DNA of 64,000 bases from [Empedobacter] haloabium (GTDB lineage: Bacteria > Pseudomonadota > Gammaproteobacteria > Burkholderiales > Burkholderiaceae_D), in contig CP136508.1 of the NCBI GenBank assembly GCA_008011715.2, positions 2,790,001 to 2,854,000 on the forward strand, given 5' to 3'. A program made the position numbers and the translations under genes. Shown piece by piece: positions 28,921 to 39,869 of this stretch (the first letter of the stretch is position 1; the number at the start of each line of letters is the position of its first letter). The notes below the pieces were generated by a model, which saw only the letters and a program-made list of their open reading frames with translations, had not been told where the DNA came from and made no database searches.

Positions 28921-30809
28921 TGCACGGCCTCCGCGGCGACCGCTGTCACGTGCACGCTGTGGAACTGCAGCGCGGCCAGGTTGGCGTAGACGCCACCCAG
29001 CGCCACCAGCGACTGGTGCGTGCCCATCTCGACAATGCGGCCGTCTTCCATCACGACGATGCGGTCGGCGCGCTGCACGGTGGCCAGGCGGTGCGCGATG
29101 ACGACGGTGGTGCGGCCCGCCATCGCGGCCTCCAGCGCCGACTGCACCAGGCGCTCCGATTCGGCGTCCAGCGCGCTGGTGGCTTCGTCCAGCAGCAGCA
29201 ACGGTGGATTCTTCAGCAGCGCACGCGCGATGGCGATGCGCTGGCGCTGCCCGCCCGAGAGGCGCACGCCGCGCTCGCCCAGGAAGGACTGGTAGCCGTG
29301 CGGCAGGCGCTCGATGAAGTCGTGCGCGGCGGCCAGCCTGGCGGCGCGGATCACCTCCTCGTCGCTGGCATCGGCGCGGCCATAGCGGATGTTTTCCATC
29401 GCGTTGGCGGAGAAGATCACGGTATCCTGCGGCACGATGCCGACGGCGTCGCGCAGCGTGTGCAGGTCGAGCTGGCGGATATCGACGCCATCCAGCCGGA
29501 TCGTGCCCTGCTGCGGGTCGTAGAAGCGCAGGAACAGCTGGAACAGCGTGGTCTTGCCGGCGCCGGACGGCCCCACCACCGCGACCGTCTCGCCAGGCCG
29601 GATGTCCAGGTCGACCTGGGCCAGCGCCGGGCTGTCCGGTCGCGAAGGGTAGTGGAACGTGACGTCGGCCAGGCTCAGGGCCGCGCCATTGGCCGCGCGC
29701 GGCGGCAGCGCGACCGGATGGCTCGGTGCCTGGATTTCGGAGCGTACCGCCAGCAGTTCCAGCAGGCGTTCGGTCGCGCCGGCGGCGCGCTGGGCTTCGC
29801 CCATCACTTCCGACAGGGCGCCGATGGCACCCGCGACGATCGAGGCGTACAGGATGAACTGACCGAGGTCGCCGCCCGACATCGAGCCTTCCAGCACGGC
29901 GTGCGCGCCCAGCCACAGCACGAACACGATGGTGCCGAACACCAGCACGATGGCCAGCATCGTCAGCAACGCGCGGGCGCGGATGCGTTGCATGGCGGTG
30001 ACGAACGCGCTCTCCACGGTGCTGCCGAAGCGGGCCGTCTCGATATGCTCGTGGGTGAATGCCTGCACGGTCGGCATCGCGTTCAGGATCTCGCCTGCCA
30101 CCGCCGAGGCGTCGGCGATGCGATCCTGCGAATCGCGCGACAGCTTGCGCACGCGCCGGCCGAACATCACGATCGGCAGCACCGTCAGCACCAATAGGCC
30201 GATGATGATGGATGACAGTTTCGGGCTGGTCACGAACAGCATCACCAGGCCACCGGCGAACAGCAGCAGGTTGCGCAGCGCCACCGAGATGCTGGTGCCG
30301 ACGACAGCCTGGATCAGCGTGGTGTCGGTGGTCAGGCGCGACAGCACCTCGCCCGTCTGCGTGGTCTCGAAGAAGGCCGGACTCTGGCGCACCACGTGGC
30401 GGTAGACGGCGGCGCGGATGTCCGCGGTGACGCGCTCGCCCAGCCAGGACACGGTGTAGAAGCGCGCGGCAGTGGCCAGCGCCAGCACGGTGGCGACGCC
30501 GAACAGCGCCAGGAACACGGTATTGACATGTTCCACGTTGTCGATCCCCGCCTTGCCGCCGAAGCCCAGGTCGATCATCTGCTTGAAGGCGTAGGGGATG
30601 GCCAGCGTGGCGCCCGCCGCCACCGTCAGCGCGATCCCGGCCAGCACGAACTGCAGGCGGTAGGGCGCCAGGAACGGGGCGAGCCCGCGCAGCGCGGCCA
30701 GGCTGCCTTTCTGCTGCTCGCGTCGGGTGGCTGTCGGGGTGTGCTGCGCGTTGCTGGCTGTGCTGCTGGTGCTGCCGCTTGTGCTGCCGCTTGTGGTGCC
30801 GTTACTCAT
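28917..30809 (-). CDS. ABC exporter half-transporter (fused TMD-NBD)
   Basis: A 630-residue homodimer-forming exporter of the MsbA/LmrA type. After a 25-residue Ser/Thr/Gly-rich N terminus come six TM helices (about residues 48-330). The nucleotide-binding domain has Walker A VGPSGAGKTT, Q-loop IVPQDTV, signature LSGGQRQRIAIARALL, Walker B LLLLDEATSALD and the H-loop in VVIAHRLATV. Start 30809 (MSNGTTSG) is preferred; the frame upstream is unconserved. The family includes lipid and drug exporters; the substrate cannot be read from the sequence. Translationally coupled to ltaE. Confidence 0.9.
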   Translation of the reverse strand: MSNGTTSGSTSGSTSSTASNAQHTPTATRREQQKGSLAALRGLAPFLAPYRLQFVLAGIALTVAAGATLAIPYAFKQMIDLGFGGKAGIDNVEHVNTVFLALFGVATVLALATAARFYTVSWLGERVTADIRAAVYRHVVRQSPAFFETTQTGEVLSRLTTDTTLIQAVVGTSISVALRNLLLFAGGLVMLFVTSPKLSSIIIGLLVLTVLPIVMFGRRVRKLSRDSQDRIADASAVAGEILNAMPTVQAFTHEHIETARFGSTVESAFVTAMQRIRARALLTMLAIVLVFGTIVFVLWLGAHAVLEGSMSGGDLGQFILYASIVAGAIGALSEVMGEAQRAAGATERLLELLAVRSEIQAPSHPVALPPRAANGAALSLADVTFHYPSRPDSPALAQVDLDIRPGETVAVVGPSGAGKTTLFQLFLRFYDPQQGTIRLDGVDIRQLDLHTLRDAVGIVPQDTVIFSANAMENIRYGRADASDEEVIRAARLAAAHDFIERLPHGYQSFLGERGVRLSGGQRQRIAIARALLKNPPLLLLDEATSALDAESERLVQSALEAAMAGRTTVVIAHRLATVQRADRIVVMEDGRIVEMGTHQSLVALGGVYANLAALQFHSVHVTAVAAEAVQ

Positions 30810-30856
30810 TGTGATCGCTGCCTTGCCGGCAGTATGTTGATTGCATGGTTGTTCTT

Positions 30857-31930
30857 CTACAGCTTCATCGGCGCCACGTACCCCGTCAGCTCCAGGTAGG
30901 CGCGGCCCACGGCGCGGCCATCGCGGCTGACCGTCACGGCGCCTTCCCAATAGACGGCGCCGGTCGAGCGGCGCGAGTCCAGTTCCTGGTCGTCCTGCAG
31001 CGGCGCGATGTCCCAGCTGGTCTTGCCCGTGACAAGGCGTTGCGCCACCGGATAGTCGGCGTTGGTGCGCGGTGAACGCCAGCGCCGCTGCGGCGTGAAG
31101 CTGACGTCCGCGGGGCCGTAATGCGCGATTTTACCGCTGCGGTCGCGCCATGTCGCGTGACCCCACAGTTTAGCACCTCCCCGCCCGCGCACCTGGAAGG
31201 CCATCAGGGCGCCGCCGTCGTCCAGGTTGGCGCCCAGCCAGTCCCACCCGACCGCCTCGCCGTCGAGGACCTGGCTGGACCACTCGTGATCGAGCCAGCT
31301 GGTCCCCGTGACCTGCTGGCGGCTGCCGTCCGCGCGCGTCACGGTGCCGCTGGTGCGCAGCTGCGGCTTGCTGTAGTAATAGCTGGCCTGCTGCGGCCGC
31401 GGGCCCTTGCGCGAATAGCCGCCCACGCCCTGCGCCAGCACCGGCTGGGTGGGCACCAGCGCCAGGGCCAGCGTGAAGCCGGCGCCGCGGATCGCCACGT
31501 CGTAGCTGCCGTCGGCCTGGCGCACCATGCGCCAGTCGTCCACCTTGACGTCGGTGTCGCCGGTTTTCGCGTAGGCCAGGCCAAACCCGGCGCGCGCGCT
31601 GCGCTGGTCGTGCAGCAGCTTGCCGCGGGCCGGATCGGACAACGCGGCGTGGCCGATGATCAGCTGCCGCGGCGCGAACTGGCTGGGATTGTCGGCCTGC
31701 GTGCCGGTGGCGCTGCGAAAGAACGTCACCTGGTAGCCCAGCGACTTGCCGTCGGCGGTCGTCAGCCAGCCGGTCGCGTACCACCATTCCGTCTTGAAGC
31801 CGGGATGGGCGCCGTAGTCGCGCGGGAACGCCAGGGTCGCCCCTGGTGCCAGCGGCGTCACGGGCGTGAAGGCGGGCGGCGCCGCCAGCGTGGGGCCGCA
31901 GAACAGCAAACAACACAACAGGCGACGCAT
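30857..31930 (-). CDS. AttH-like lipocalin / carotenoid-hydratase-fold protein
   Basis: A 357-residue exported protein. Residues 1-17 form a signal peptide (MRRLLCCLLFCGPTLAA). The mature part has the AttH/CrtC beta-barrel signatures FKTEWWYATGWL, GYQVTFFR, GTSWLDHEWSSQ and GWDWLGANLDDGGALMAFQ. Family members usually sit beside an FtsX-type ABC permease and are thought to handle a lipid-like substrate in the periplasm; the adjacent permease here fits that. Start 31930 shares one base with the permease stop (TGATG). Confidence 0.87.
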   Translation of the reverse strand: MRRLLCCLLFCGPTLAAPPAFTPVTPLAPGATLAFPRDYGAHPGFKTEWWYATGWLTTADGKSLGYQVTFFRSATGTQADNPSQFAPRQLIIGHAALSDPARGKLLHDQRSARAGFGLAYAKTGDTDVKVDDWRMVRQADGSYDVAIRGAGFTLALALVPTQPVLAQGVGGYSRKGPRPQQASYYYSKPQLRTSGTVTRADGSRQQVTGTSWLDHEWSSQVLDGEAVGWDWLGANLDDGGALMAFQVRGRGGAKLWGHATWRDRSGKIAHYGPADVSFTPQRRWRSPRTNADYPVAQRLVTGKTSWDIAPLQDDQELDSRRSTGAVYWEGAVTVSRDGRAVGRAYLELTGYVAPMKL

Positions 31931-34545
31931 CACCAGTCCTCCCTGACAGCGCGAATGGGGCCGCCGGACAACGCCTGGCGGCCGGCGACCAGCGCCGTCA
32001 GCATCGCCGCCAGCAGCAGCGCGCCCGCCACGGCGGCCAGCAGCGGCCACGGGTAGTGCATTTCCATCGTCCAGTGGAACGACTGCGGATTGACCACGTG
32101 GACCAGTACCAGGCTGATGGCCCAGCCCAGCGCGAAACCGGTGGCGATGCCCAGCGCCGTCAGCGCGCCGCCTTCCCAGGCCAGGATGCCCAGCACCTGG
32201 CCGCGCGTGACGCCGACGTGGCGCAGCATGCCGAACTCCTTGGCGCGCGCCAGCGTCTGCGCCGAGAACGTCGCGGCCACGCCGAACAGGCCGATGACGA
32301 TGGCGATGGCCTCCAGGAGGTACGTCACCGCGAAGCTGCGGTCGAAGATCTTCAGCGACAGCGCGCGGATCGCCGTGGGCGCCGTGATGTCCAGCGCGGC
32401 GCCGAACGGCAGCCGTTTCAGTGCCGCCTGCGCGTCGCCGACCGTGACGCCCTTGGCCAGCCACAGGGCGGCATCGCTGACGTCGTCATCGCCCGTCAGG
32501 CGCCGGTAGTCGGCCCGGACGATCTGCACGGCGCCCGTCGAGCGCGCGTAGTCGCGCCAGATGCCGGCGACAAAAAAAGGTCGGGGCACGCCGCGCAGCG
32601 GCAGGTGCAAGGTGGTGCCGGGCTTGATGCCGTACAGGTCGGCCATCGCTTCCGACACCCAGGCCGGCGGCAGTGCATTGCCGGCCGGGCGCACGGCGGC
32701 GGCGCCGACCAGCACCACCGTGCGTTCCGGCTGCGCCGGATCGAGGTCGCGCGCCATCAGCACCACGTTGGGTCGCTGCGGCGCCAGCGAGACGGAGCCC
32801 AGGCGCATGAACTCGGCGCGCGCGATGCCGGGCGCGCCGCGAATCGCTTCCTGCTCGCGCGGCGTCAGGCCGGCCGTGGCACCGCCGGCCGCGGTGCGCG
32901 CATACAGGTCGGCCGGCAGCACCTGCAGGATCCAATTGTCGACCGAGACGCGGAAGCTGGCCACCATGATGCCCATCGCCACCATCAGGCTGAAACTGGA
33001 CAGCACGCCGCCCAGCGCCACGCCGGCCTGGCCCGAGGCGTTCGCCAGCCGGGCCAGGGTCAGCGCAGGCACGGCCGGCGCCGCGGGACGCGTGCGCGTC
33101 GCGGCCTGCCAGCAGCGGTGCAAGGTGCGGAACGCCAGCGCGGCGATGCGCGGCATCAAGGCGATGCCGCCGATCAGCAGCAGGGCGATGGCCAGGTAGC
33201 CGAACACGGGCAGCTCGAACACGGGCGGGGCCTGCGTCAGCGCGGCGGCGATGGCGATGCAGGCCAGCGCGGGCCAGGCCGGCGCCAGCCGTGCCAGCGC
33301 CACTTCATCCGCGCCCGACTTGAGCGCGACGGCCGGCGTGGCGCGCGCCGCCTCCCAGGCCGGGGCGGCGCAGCCCAGCAGGGCCACGCCCACGCCCAGC
33401 GTGAAGTAGACCAGGGCGCCGATGGGTGTGAATTGCACCGTCGGCTGCACGCCGGCGAAGTAGCCGGCGCCCAGGTCGCCGCCGAACAGGCGCAGGGCGG
33501 CGGCCGCGATGCCGTAGCCGGCGGCGATGCCGGTCGCGGCGCCGATCAAGCCCAGGGTGAAACCCTCCAGCAGCACCTGGCGCAGCAGCCGGCCCCGTTC
33601 CAGGCCCAGCACGCGCAGCAGCGCGAACTGGCTGCGCCGGCGCATCACGGACAGCGCCTGCGTGGAGAACACCAGGAATGCGCCGGTAAACAAGGCGACC
33701 AGTGCCAGCACGCTGAGGTTGACGCGGTAGGCGCGCGACAGGTTGCTGTTGCGGCTTTCCTGGTCGGCGTCGTTCGGCTGGCCCACGCGGAAGCGGCCCG
33801 GGTACTCGCGCTGCAGGCGCGCCTGCAGCGCGGCCTGGAAGGCGTTGCGGTCGACACCGTGGCGCAGCTTCAGGTCCACCCGCGACAGCTGGCCGAGCCG
33901 GCCGAAGCGCCACTGCGCGGCGCCGATGTCCATCACGCCCAGGCGCTGGCCCACGCGTGCGCGCTGCAGCCCACCGACGACGCGCAGCGGCAGCGGCCGG
34001 GTGCCGACCTGGAACGCGACGGTGGCGCCGGGCTGTACGCCCAGCCACTGCTGCGCGGCCGGCGACAGGAACAGCGCGTCGCCCGCCAGCACGTCGGCCG
34101 GGTCGGCGCTGGCCGGCGCCCCGATCAGGTCGGGCGTGATGAAGCCGGCGCGGAACACGTCCAGCGCGACGATCTTCAGGGGCGCGCTGCCGCCGGGCAG
34201 CGAAGCGGCGAATTCCAGCACCGGCGAGGCCACGGCCACCTCGGGCAACTGCGCCAGCAGCGGATAGACCGCTTCGTCGAAAGTGGGCTCGGTGCCGGCG
34301 ACCTGCACGTCGGCCTGGCCGGACAGGCTCTTGACGGCGGACGAGAACTCGTTGAAGGCGGCGGCGTTGATCAGGTGGATGGCAAAGCCCAGCGCGACGC
34401 CGACGGCGATGGCGGCCACCGCCATCAGCGCGCGCACCGGGTGGGCGCGCCATTCGCCCAGCAGCAGCCAGCGCGCCAGGCGGCGCAGGCCGGCACCGCG
34501 CTGGCGTGGCGGAACGCTGGAGGCGGGCACGGCGCCGCCTGTCAA
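31930..34545 (-). CDS. FtsX-like ABC transporter permease (AttF/AttG type)
   Basis: An 871-residue inner-membrane permease with two FtsX/MacB-type modules. One TM lies at about residues 35-58, a large periplasmic region follows, then TM clusters near residues 240-460, a second periplasmic domain, and three C-terminal TMs. Start choice: TTG at 34545 has GGAG with 7-base spacing and overlaps the DUF4124 stop by 4 bases (TTGA). GTG at 34554 or 34530 has no proper ribosome site. No ATPase gene lies beside it, although such permeases need one. It is coupled to the AttH-like gene downstream. Confidence 0.85.
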   Translation of the reverse strand: MTGGAVPASSVPPRQRGAGLRRLARWLLLGEWRAHPVRALMAVAAIAVGVALGFAIHLINAAAFNEFSSAVKSLSGQADVQVAGTEPTFDEAVYPLLAQLPEVAVASPVLEFAASLPGGSAPLKIVALDVFRAGFITPDLIGAPASADPADVLAGDALFLSPAAQQWLGVQPGATVAFQVGTRPLPLRVVGGLQRARVGQRLGVMDIGAAQWRFGRLGQLSRVDLKLRHGVDRNAFQAALQARLQREYPGRFRVGQPNDADQESRNSNLSRAYRVNLSVLALVALFTGAFLVFSTQALSVMRRRSQFALLRVLGLERGRLLRQVLLEGFTLGLIGAATGIAAGYGIAAAALRLFGGDLGAGYFAGVQPTVQFTPIGALVYFTLGVGVALLGCAAPAWEAARATPAVALKSGADEVALARLAPAWPALACIAIAAALTQAPPVFELPVFGYLAIALLLIGGIALMPRIAALAFRTLHRCWQAATRTRPAAPAVPALTLARLANASGQAGVALGGVLSSFSLMVAMGIMVASFRVSVDNWILQVLPADLYARTAAGGATAGLTPREQEAIRGAPGIARAEFMRLGSVSLAPQRPNVVLMARDLDPAQPERTVVLVGAAAVRPAGNALPPAWVSEAMADLYGIKPGTTLHLPLRGVPRPFFVAGIWRDYARSTGAVQIVRADYRRLTGDDDVSDAALWLAKGVTVGDAQAALKRLPFGAALDITAPTAIRALSLKIFDRSFAVTYLLEAIAIVIGLFGVAATFSAQTLARAKEFGMLRHVGVTRGQVLGILAWEGGALTALGIATGFALGWAISLVLVHVVNPQSFHWTMEMHYPWPLLAAVAGALLLAAMLTALVAGRQALSGGPIRAVREDW

Positions 34546-34970
34546 AGAGGACACTCCAGCGCCATCAGCGCGGCCACGCGGCGTGCCCGCGCGCGCGCCG
34601 CTTCCAGCTGGCGTGGCGAGGCGTTGCGGATGTCCTCTTCGGCCAGGCGGCGCTCCAGTTTCGCCTTGTCGCAGCGCTGGCGGCGCGCGGCCGCGGCGCG
34701 GTCGGCACGTTGATCGGCGCGCTCCTGCGCAGCCTCGCGGGTTTCGCGTTCGCGTTGCAGGCGCTCGCTTTCGGCACGCTGGCGCGCCAGTTCTCGCGGC
34801 CTGTCCGGATCGGGCGCCGGCGCGTCGGGCGTGGCCAGCACCACCTGCTTGCCGCGCTGGCATGGCGCCTCGCTGTACGTGACCTTGCCGTTCGCCGTGC
34901 ATTTGTAGATTTGCGCCTGGGCGGGCAGGGCGAATGCCAGCGCGGCGGCGAGCACGGTCAGGAATTTCAC
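34542..34970 (-). CDS. Exported DUF4124-domain protein
   Basis: A 142-residue protein with a signal peptide (residues 1-18, ending in PAQAQ), then the DUF4124 domain IYKCTANGKVTYSEAPCQRG. The Cys pair and the aromatic K-C-x(n)-G-K-x-T-Y-S pattern are typical. The rest is a highly charged Arg/Glu/Ala coiled-coil region ending in LECPL with a third Cys. The GTG start has GGAAG 5 bases upstream and overlaps the oxidase stop (GTGA). The function of DUF4124 is not known to me; it is common in betaproteobacterial envelopes. Confidence 0.82.
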   Translation of the reverse strand: MKFLTVLAAALAFALPAQAQIYKCTANGKVTYSEAPCQRGKQVVLATPDAPAPDPDRPRELARQRAESERLQRERETREAAQERADQRADRAAAARRQRCDKAKLERRLAEEDIRNASPRQLEAARARARRVAALMALECPL

Positions 34971-36369
34971 AGGATCTTCCCCGGATTCATCAGGTTGTAC
35001 GGGTCGAGCGCCGTCTTGATCGCGCGCATCAGCCGCAAGGCGACCGGATCCTTGTAGCGCGCCAGCTCGTCGCGCTTCAACGCGCCGATGCCGTGTTCGG
35101 CCGAGATCGAGCCCTCGTGGCGCGCCACGCTGTCGTGCACCACGCGGTTGACGGCTTCCTGGTTGGCCAGAAACGCCTCGTTGCCGATGCCGGCCGGCGG
35201 CGCCACGTTGAAATGCAGGTTGCCGTCGCCCAGGTGGCCGAAGCAGACCAGCTGGCAACCGGGGAAGGCCTGCTGCAGCAGCGGCTCGGTGGTCGCGATG
35301 AATTCGGCGATGCGCGAGACCGGCAGCGAGATGTCGTGCTTGATGTTCTTGCCGGCGGCGGCCTGCGCCAGCGGAATGTGCTCGCGCAGTTGCCACAGGC
35401 CGCGCGACTGGGCCACCGAGCCGGCGACGACGGCATCGAGCGCCACCTCCTGCTCCAGCGCGGCGCCGATGGCCTGCTCCAGCAGCGCCACGGCGTGCTG
35501 CTCGGACTCGCTGCTGGACAGTTCCACCAGCGCATACTGCGGGTGCTCCCGCGCGAACGGCCGCGGCAACTGCGGGAAATGCTGGGCGACGAGGCGCAGG
35601 CAGAAGGCCGACATCAGCTCGAAGCCCGTCAGGCTGGCGCCGGCGCGGTCCTGCAGCAGCGACAGCAGGCGCAGCGCGTGTTCCGGCGTGGCCAGCGCCA
35701 CCAGCGCCGTGATGGCGGCTTTCGGTTGCGGATACAGTTTCAGCACGGCGCCGGTGATGATGCCGAGCGTGCCTTCGGCGCCGATGAACAGGTCGCGCAG
35801 GTCATAGCCCGTATTGTCCTTGCGCAGGCCGCTAAGGCCATGCCAGATCTCGCCCTGCGGCGTGACCACTTCCAGGCCCAGGCACAGTTCGCGCGCATTC
35901 CCGTAGCGCAGCACGGCCGTGCCGCCCGCATTGGTGGACAGGTTGCCGCCGATCGTGCAGCTGCCCTCGGCCGCCAGCGACAGCGGGAACAGGCAGCCGT
36001 GCGCGGCGGCCGCTTCCTGCACCTGCTGCAGGATGCAGCCGGCATCGACGGTCATCGTGCGATTGACGGGATCGACGACGCGTATGCGGTGCAAGCGGGC
36101 CAGCGAGAGCACGACGGCCGTGCCGGAGGCATCGGGCACGCTGCCCAGCACCAGGCCCGTATTGCCGCCTTGCGGCACGATCGGCACGCGCGCGGCGGCG
36201 CAGGCGCGCACCAGCGCGGCCACTTCGTCCACGCTGCCGGGACGCAGCACGGCCAGCGCGCTGCCGGTGAAGCGGCCGCGCCAATCGCGCAGGAAGGGCG
36301 CCATGTCGTCCGGCCGGTCCAGCACGTGCGCCGCGCCGACCAGCGCGCGGCAGGCGTCCAGGAAGGGAT

Positions 36370-36373
<4 letters not shown>
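34967..36373 (-). CDS. FAD-binding 2-hydroxyacid oxidase/dehydrogenase (GlcD type)
   Basis: A 468-residue flavoprotein of the VAO/PCMH family. The FAD pyrophosphate loop is PQGGNTGLVLGSVP, and a CTIGGNLSTNAGG segment follows. The C-terminal FAD-linked oxidase domain carries the metal/substrate motif FGHLGDGNLHFN and ends in PYNLMNPGKIL. This matches D-lactate, D-2-hydroxyglutarate and glycolate (GlcD) dehydrogenases; which one is not decidable here. Both ends overlap their neighbours by 4 bases. Confidence 0.9.
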
Positions 36374-37454
<1,081 letters not shown>

Positions 37455-37501
37455 TCAGGCAACGGCGCGCTGCCGTTGCCGCCCAGCCGCGCAACGCCTG
37501 C

Positions 37502-38884
37502 ATGCCATCTTCCTTCCTGTCCACCTTATTGTCCACATTACCCCAGTATGTGGCCCGCAGCTGCCGCGACGGCATCGCCGAAGTACGCTCGCTGTCGTGG
37601 AACGAAATCCGCGACCTGTTCCTGTTCGCCCGGCGCCGCCTGCGCGAGGAAAGCCTGCCGCAGGTGGCCGGCGGCCTGACGTTCACCACCGTGTTCGCAC
37701 TGGTGCCGGTGCTGACGATCGCGCTGGCCGTGTTCACCACGTTCCCGATGTTCAAGGCCTTCCGCACGGCGCTGGAGGCCTATTTCATCCAGAGCGTGAT
37801 GCCGAAGGCGATCTCGAACACCATCCTGTCCTACCTGACCACCTTCGCGGCGCAGGCCACGCGGCTGTCGGCCGTCGGTGCCGTCACGCTGGTGCTGACC
37901 TCGGTGGCGATGATGGGCATGATCGAGCGCGTGTTCAACCGCATCTGGCGCGTCAAGGCGGAGCGGCGCTGGACCCGGCGCATCCTGGTCTACTGGGCGC
38001 TGATCACGCTGGGTCCGCTGGTCGTGGGCGTGTCGCTGTCGCTGTCCACCAAGGTGTTTTCGGCCACCACGTCACTGGTCGGCGACGTGGCCGGGGCGCT
38101 GTTCTACACGGTCCTGTCGCTGGTCCTGACCACGGCCGGCTTCACGTTTCTCTACCTGGCCGTCCCGAACCGCAACGTCGAATGGCGCGACGCGCTGGCC
38201 GGCGGCATGCTGGCCGGCATGGCGTTCGAGCTGGCCAAGCGCGGCTTCGCCGTCTTCATCACGCAATTTCCCACCTATTCGAAGATCTACGGCGCGCTGG
38301 CCGCGCTGCCGCTGTTCCTGTTGTGGGTCTACCTGTCATGGATGATCACGCTGGTGGGCGCGCTGCTGACGGCTGCGCTGCCCGTCGTCAAATACGAACG
38401 CTGGTGGCACGAGCCGGCGCCGGGCAGCGCCTTCGTCGATGCGATGGCCGTGCTGCAGGTGCTGCACGTGGCCTGCCGCTGCGGCGACACGGCGCTGGTC
38501 AACGCCAGCACGATCCGCGCCCGCACCCGGCTCGGCTTCGACGAGATGGACCTGCTGCTCGAGCGCATGCAGGCGCAGGGCTGGGTGGGGCGCGTCAAGC
38601 TGGACGCGCCGCCGCGGGTGCAGTGGGGCAAGCACGTGGGCGGCGACGCCGACAGCTGGGTGCTGCTGGCCAATACGGACCGCCTGACGCTGGCGGACGT
38701 CTACCGCGTGTTCGTGTTCGGCGGCATGCCGGTCAACGCCGGCGTGGCCTACGAGTCGGACGACCCGCGCGACGTCCTGGCCAGCCGCGACGCGGCCCGG
38801 CTGGCGCGCCAGGTCGAGGCGGCCGTCGAGACGGGCCTGGGCCGCTCGCTGGCCGATCACTTCGGCCCGCTGGACTGCCGCTGA
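37502..38884 (+). CDS. YihY/UPF0761 family inner-membrane protein
   Basis: A 460-residue protein. Residues about 40-310 hold six TM helices with the family motifs ESLPQVAGGLTFTTVFALVP and LFLLWVYLSWMITLVGALLT. The last 150 residues are soluble, with a winged-helix-like stretch (RTRLGFDEMDLLLERMQAQG). The family was once called RNase BN, but that activity belongs to another gene; the true role is unsettled. The start at 37502 is the ATG closest to the conserved region; 37427 is an in-frame alternative. Confidence 0.85.
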   Translation: MPSSFLSTLLSTLPQYVARSCRDGIAEVRSLSWNEIRDLFLFARRRLREESLPQVAGGLTFTTVFALVPVLTIALAVFTTFPMFKAFRTALEAYFIQSVMPKAISNTILSYLTTFAAQATRLSAVGAVTLVLTSVAMMGMIERVFNRIWRVKAERRWTRRILVYWALITLGPLVVGVSLSLSTKVFSATTSLVGDVAGALFYTVLSLVLTTAGFTFLYLAVPNRNVEWRDALAGGMLAGMAFELAKRGFAVFITQFPTYSKIYGALAALPLFLLWVYLSWMITLVGALLTAALPVVKYERWWHEPAPGSAFVDAMAVLQVLHVACRCGDTALVNASTIRARTRLGFDEMDLLLERMQAQGWVGRVKLDAPPRVQWGKHVGGDADSWVLLANTDRLTLADVYRVFVFGGMPVNAGVAYESDDPRDVLASRDAARLARQVEAAVETGLGRSLADHFGPLDCR

Positions 38885-38905
38885 CTTACTTACTACTTGC
38901 TTCCG

Positions 38906-39628
38906 TCACGGCGCGCCCAGGAACGCGGTCAGCGCATCGAGCACGGCCTGCGGCTGCTCGGCCATCATCTGGTGGCCGGCGTCGACGGTGACCTGGCGTG
39001 GCGCCGGCAATGCGCCCGGCAACTGGCCGCCGTCGGGCGGCGTCATCATGTCGCGCGCGCCGGCCAGCAGCAGCACGGGGCAGCGCAGCTGGGCGGCGGC
39101 GGCGCTGCCGTTGGCGTAAGCCTTGCATGCCGCAAGGTCCGTATGCAGCAGGTGATCGCCACGCGCCGCGACGGCGCGCATCAAGGCGCGCGAGCCTTGC
39201 GCGGCCGGGTGTTCGGCGCCATCGGGGCCGGGCGCGTGCGACCAGCGCGCCACCATCTCGATGGCGGCCGCCTCGTCTTCCAGCGCCGTCTTCAGCAGCG
39301 CGCCAGAGACTTTCATGGGGAAAGTACTGCCCAGCAGCGCCAGGTGCGTAACGCGCGCCGGCGCGCGCGCGGCCAGTTCCAGCGCGATCAGCGAGCCCAT
39401 GCTGTGGCCGGCCAGGGCCACCTGGCCGAGGTCGCGCGCGTCCAGGGTAGCCAGCAGCCAGTCGGCCATCGCCTCGACGGACGGCAGCGGCGCGCCGTTG
39501 CCATCGTGCGCCGGCAGATCGGGTGCCAGCACGCGCCAGCCGCGCTGTTCCAGGGCGGGCACGAGCGGGGCCCAGACAGTGTGGTCGTTCAGCGCGCCGT
39601 GCACGAGGACGAGGGTGGGCGAGGACAT
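38906..39628 (-). CDS. Alpha/beta hydrolase (esterase-like)
   Basis: A 240-residue cytoplasmic alpha/beta hydrolase. The oxyanion motif LVHGALNDHTVW, nucleophile elbow AGHSMG (Ser76), Asp in GARDMMTPP and His in DAGHQMM complete the triad. It is convergent with the YihY-type gene (21 bases between stops). AlkB-type esterases and AHL-type lactonases look alike at this level, so no substrate is given. Confidence 0.85.
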   Translation of the reverse strand: MSSPTLVLVHGALNDHTVWAPLVPALEQRGWRVLAPDLPAHDGNGAPLPSVEAMADWLLATLDARDLGQVALAGHSMGSLIALELAARAPARVTHLALLGSTFPMKVSGALLKTALEDEAAAIEMVARWSHAPGPDGAEHPAAQGSRALMRAVAARGDHLLHTDLAACKAYANGSAAAAQLRCPVLLLAGARDMMTPPDGGQLPGALPAPRQVTVDAGHQMMAEQPQAVLDALTAFLGAP

Positions 39629-39869
39629 CGGGGTCTCCTGTATTCATGAATAGTGGCCACGATGCTACCGTGCTGGCGCGTGGCGTCAATAGTTGCATCC
39701 CGGTTATGCGCTGCGCTGGATTTTTTGGCGGGCATCGGCTACATTCGGCTATAGCGTCGACAAGCAGTTTCAGAGAGGACCAGGGCGATTTTCGCGGGCC
39801 CGGCCCATCCCGAGGCGCTTTCCTGGCACTAATTCACCCACCCATTTTCGCGCGGACAGGACGGCCACC

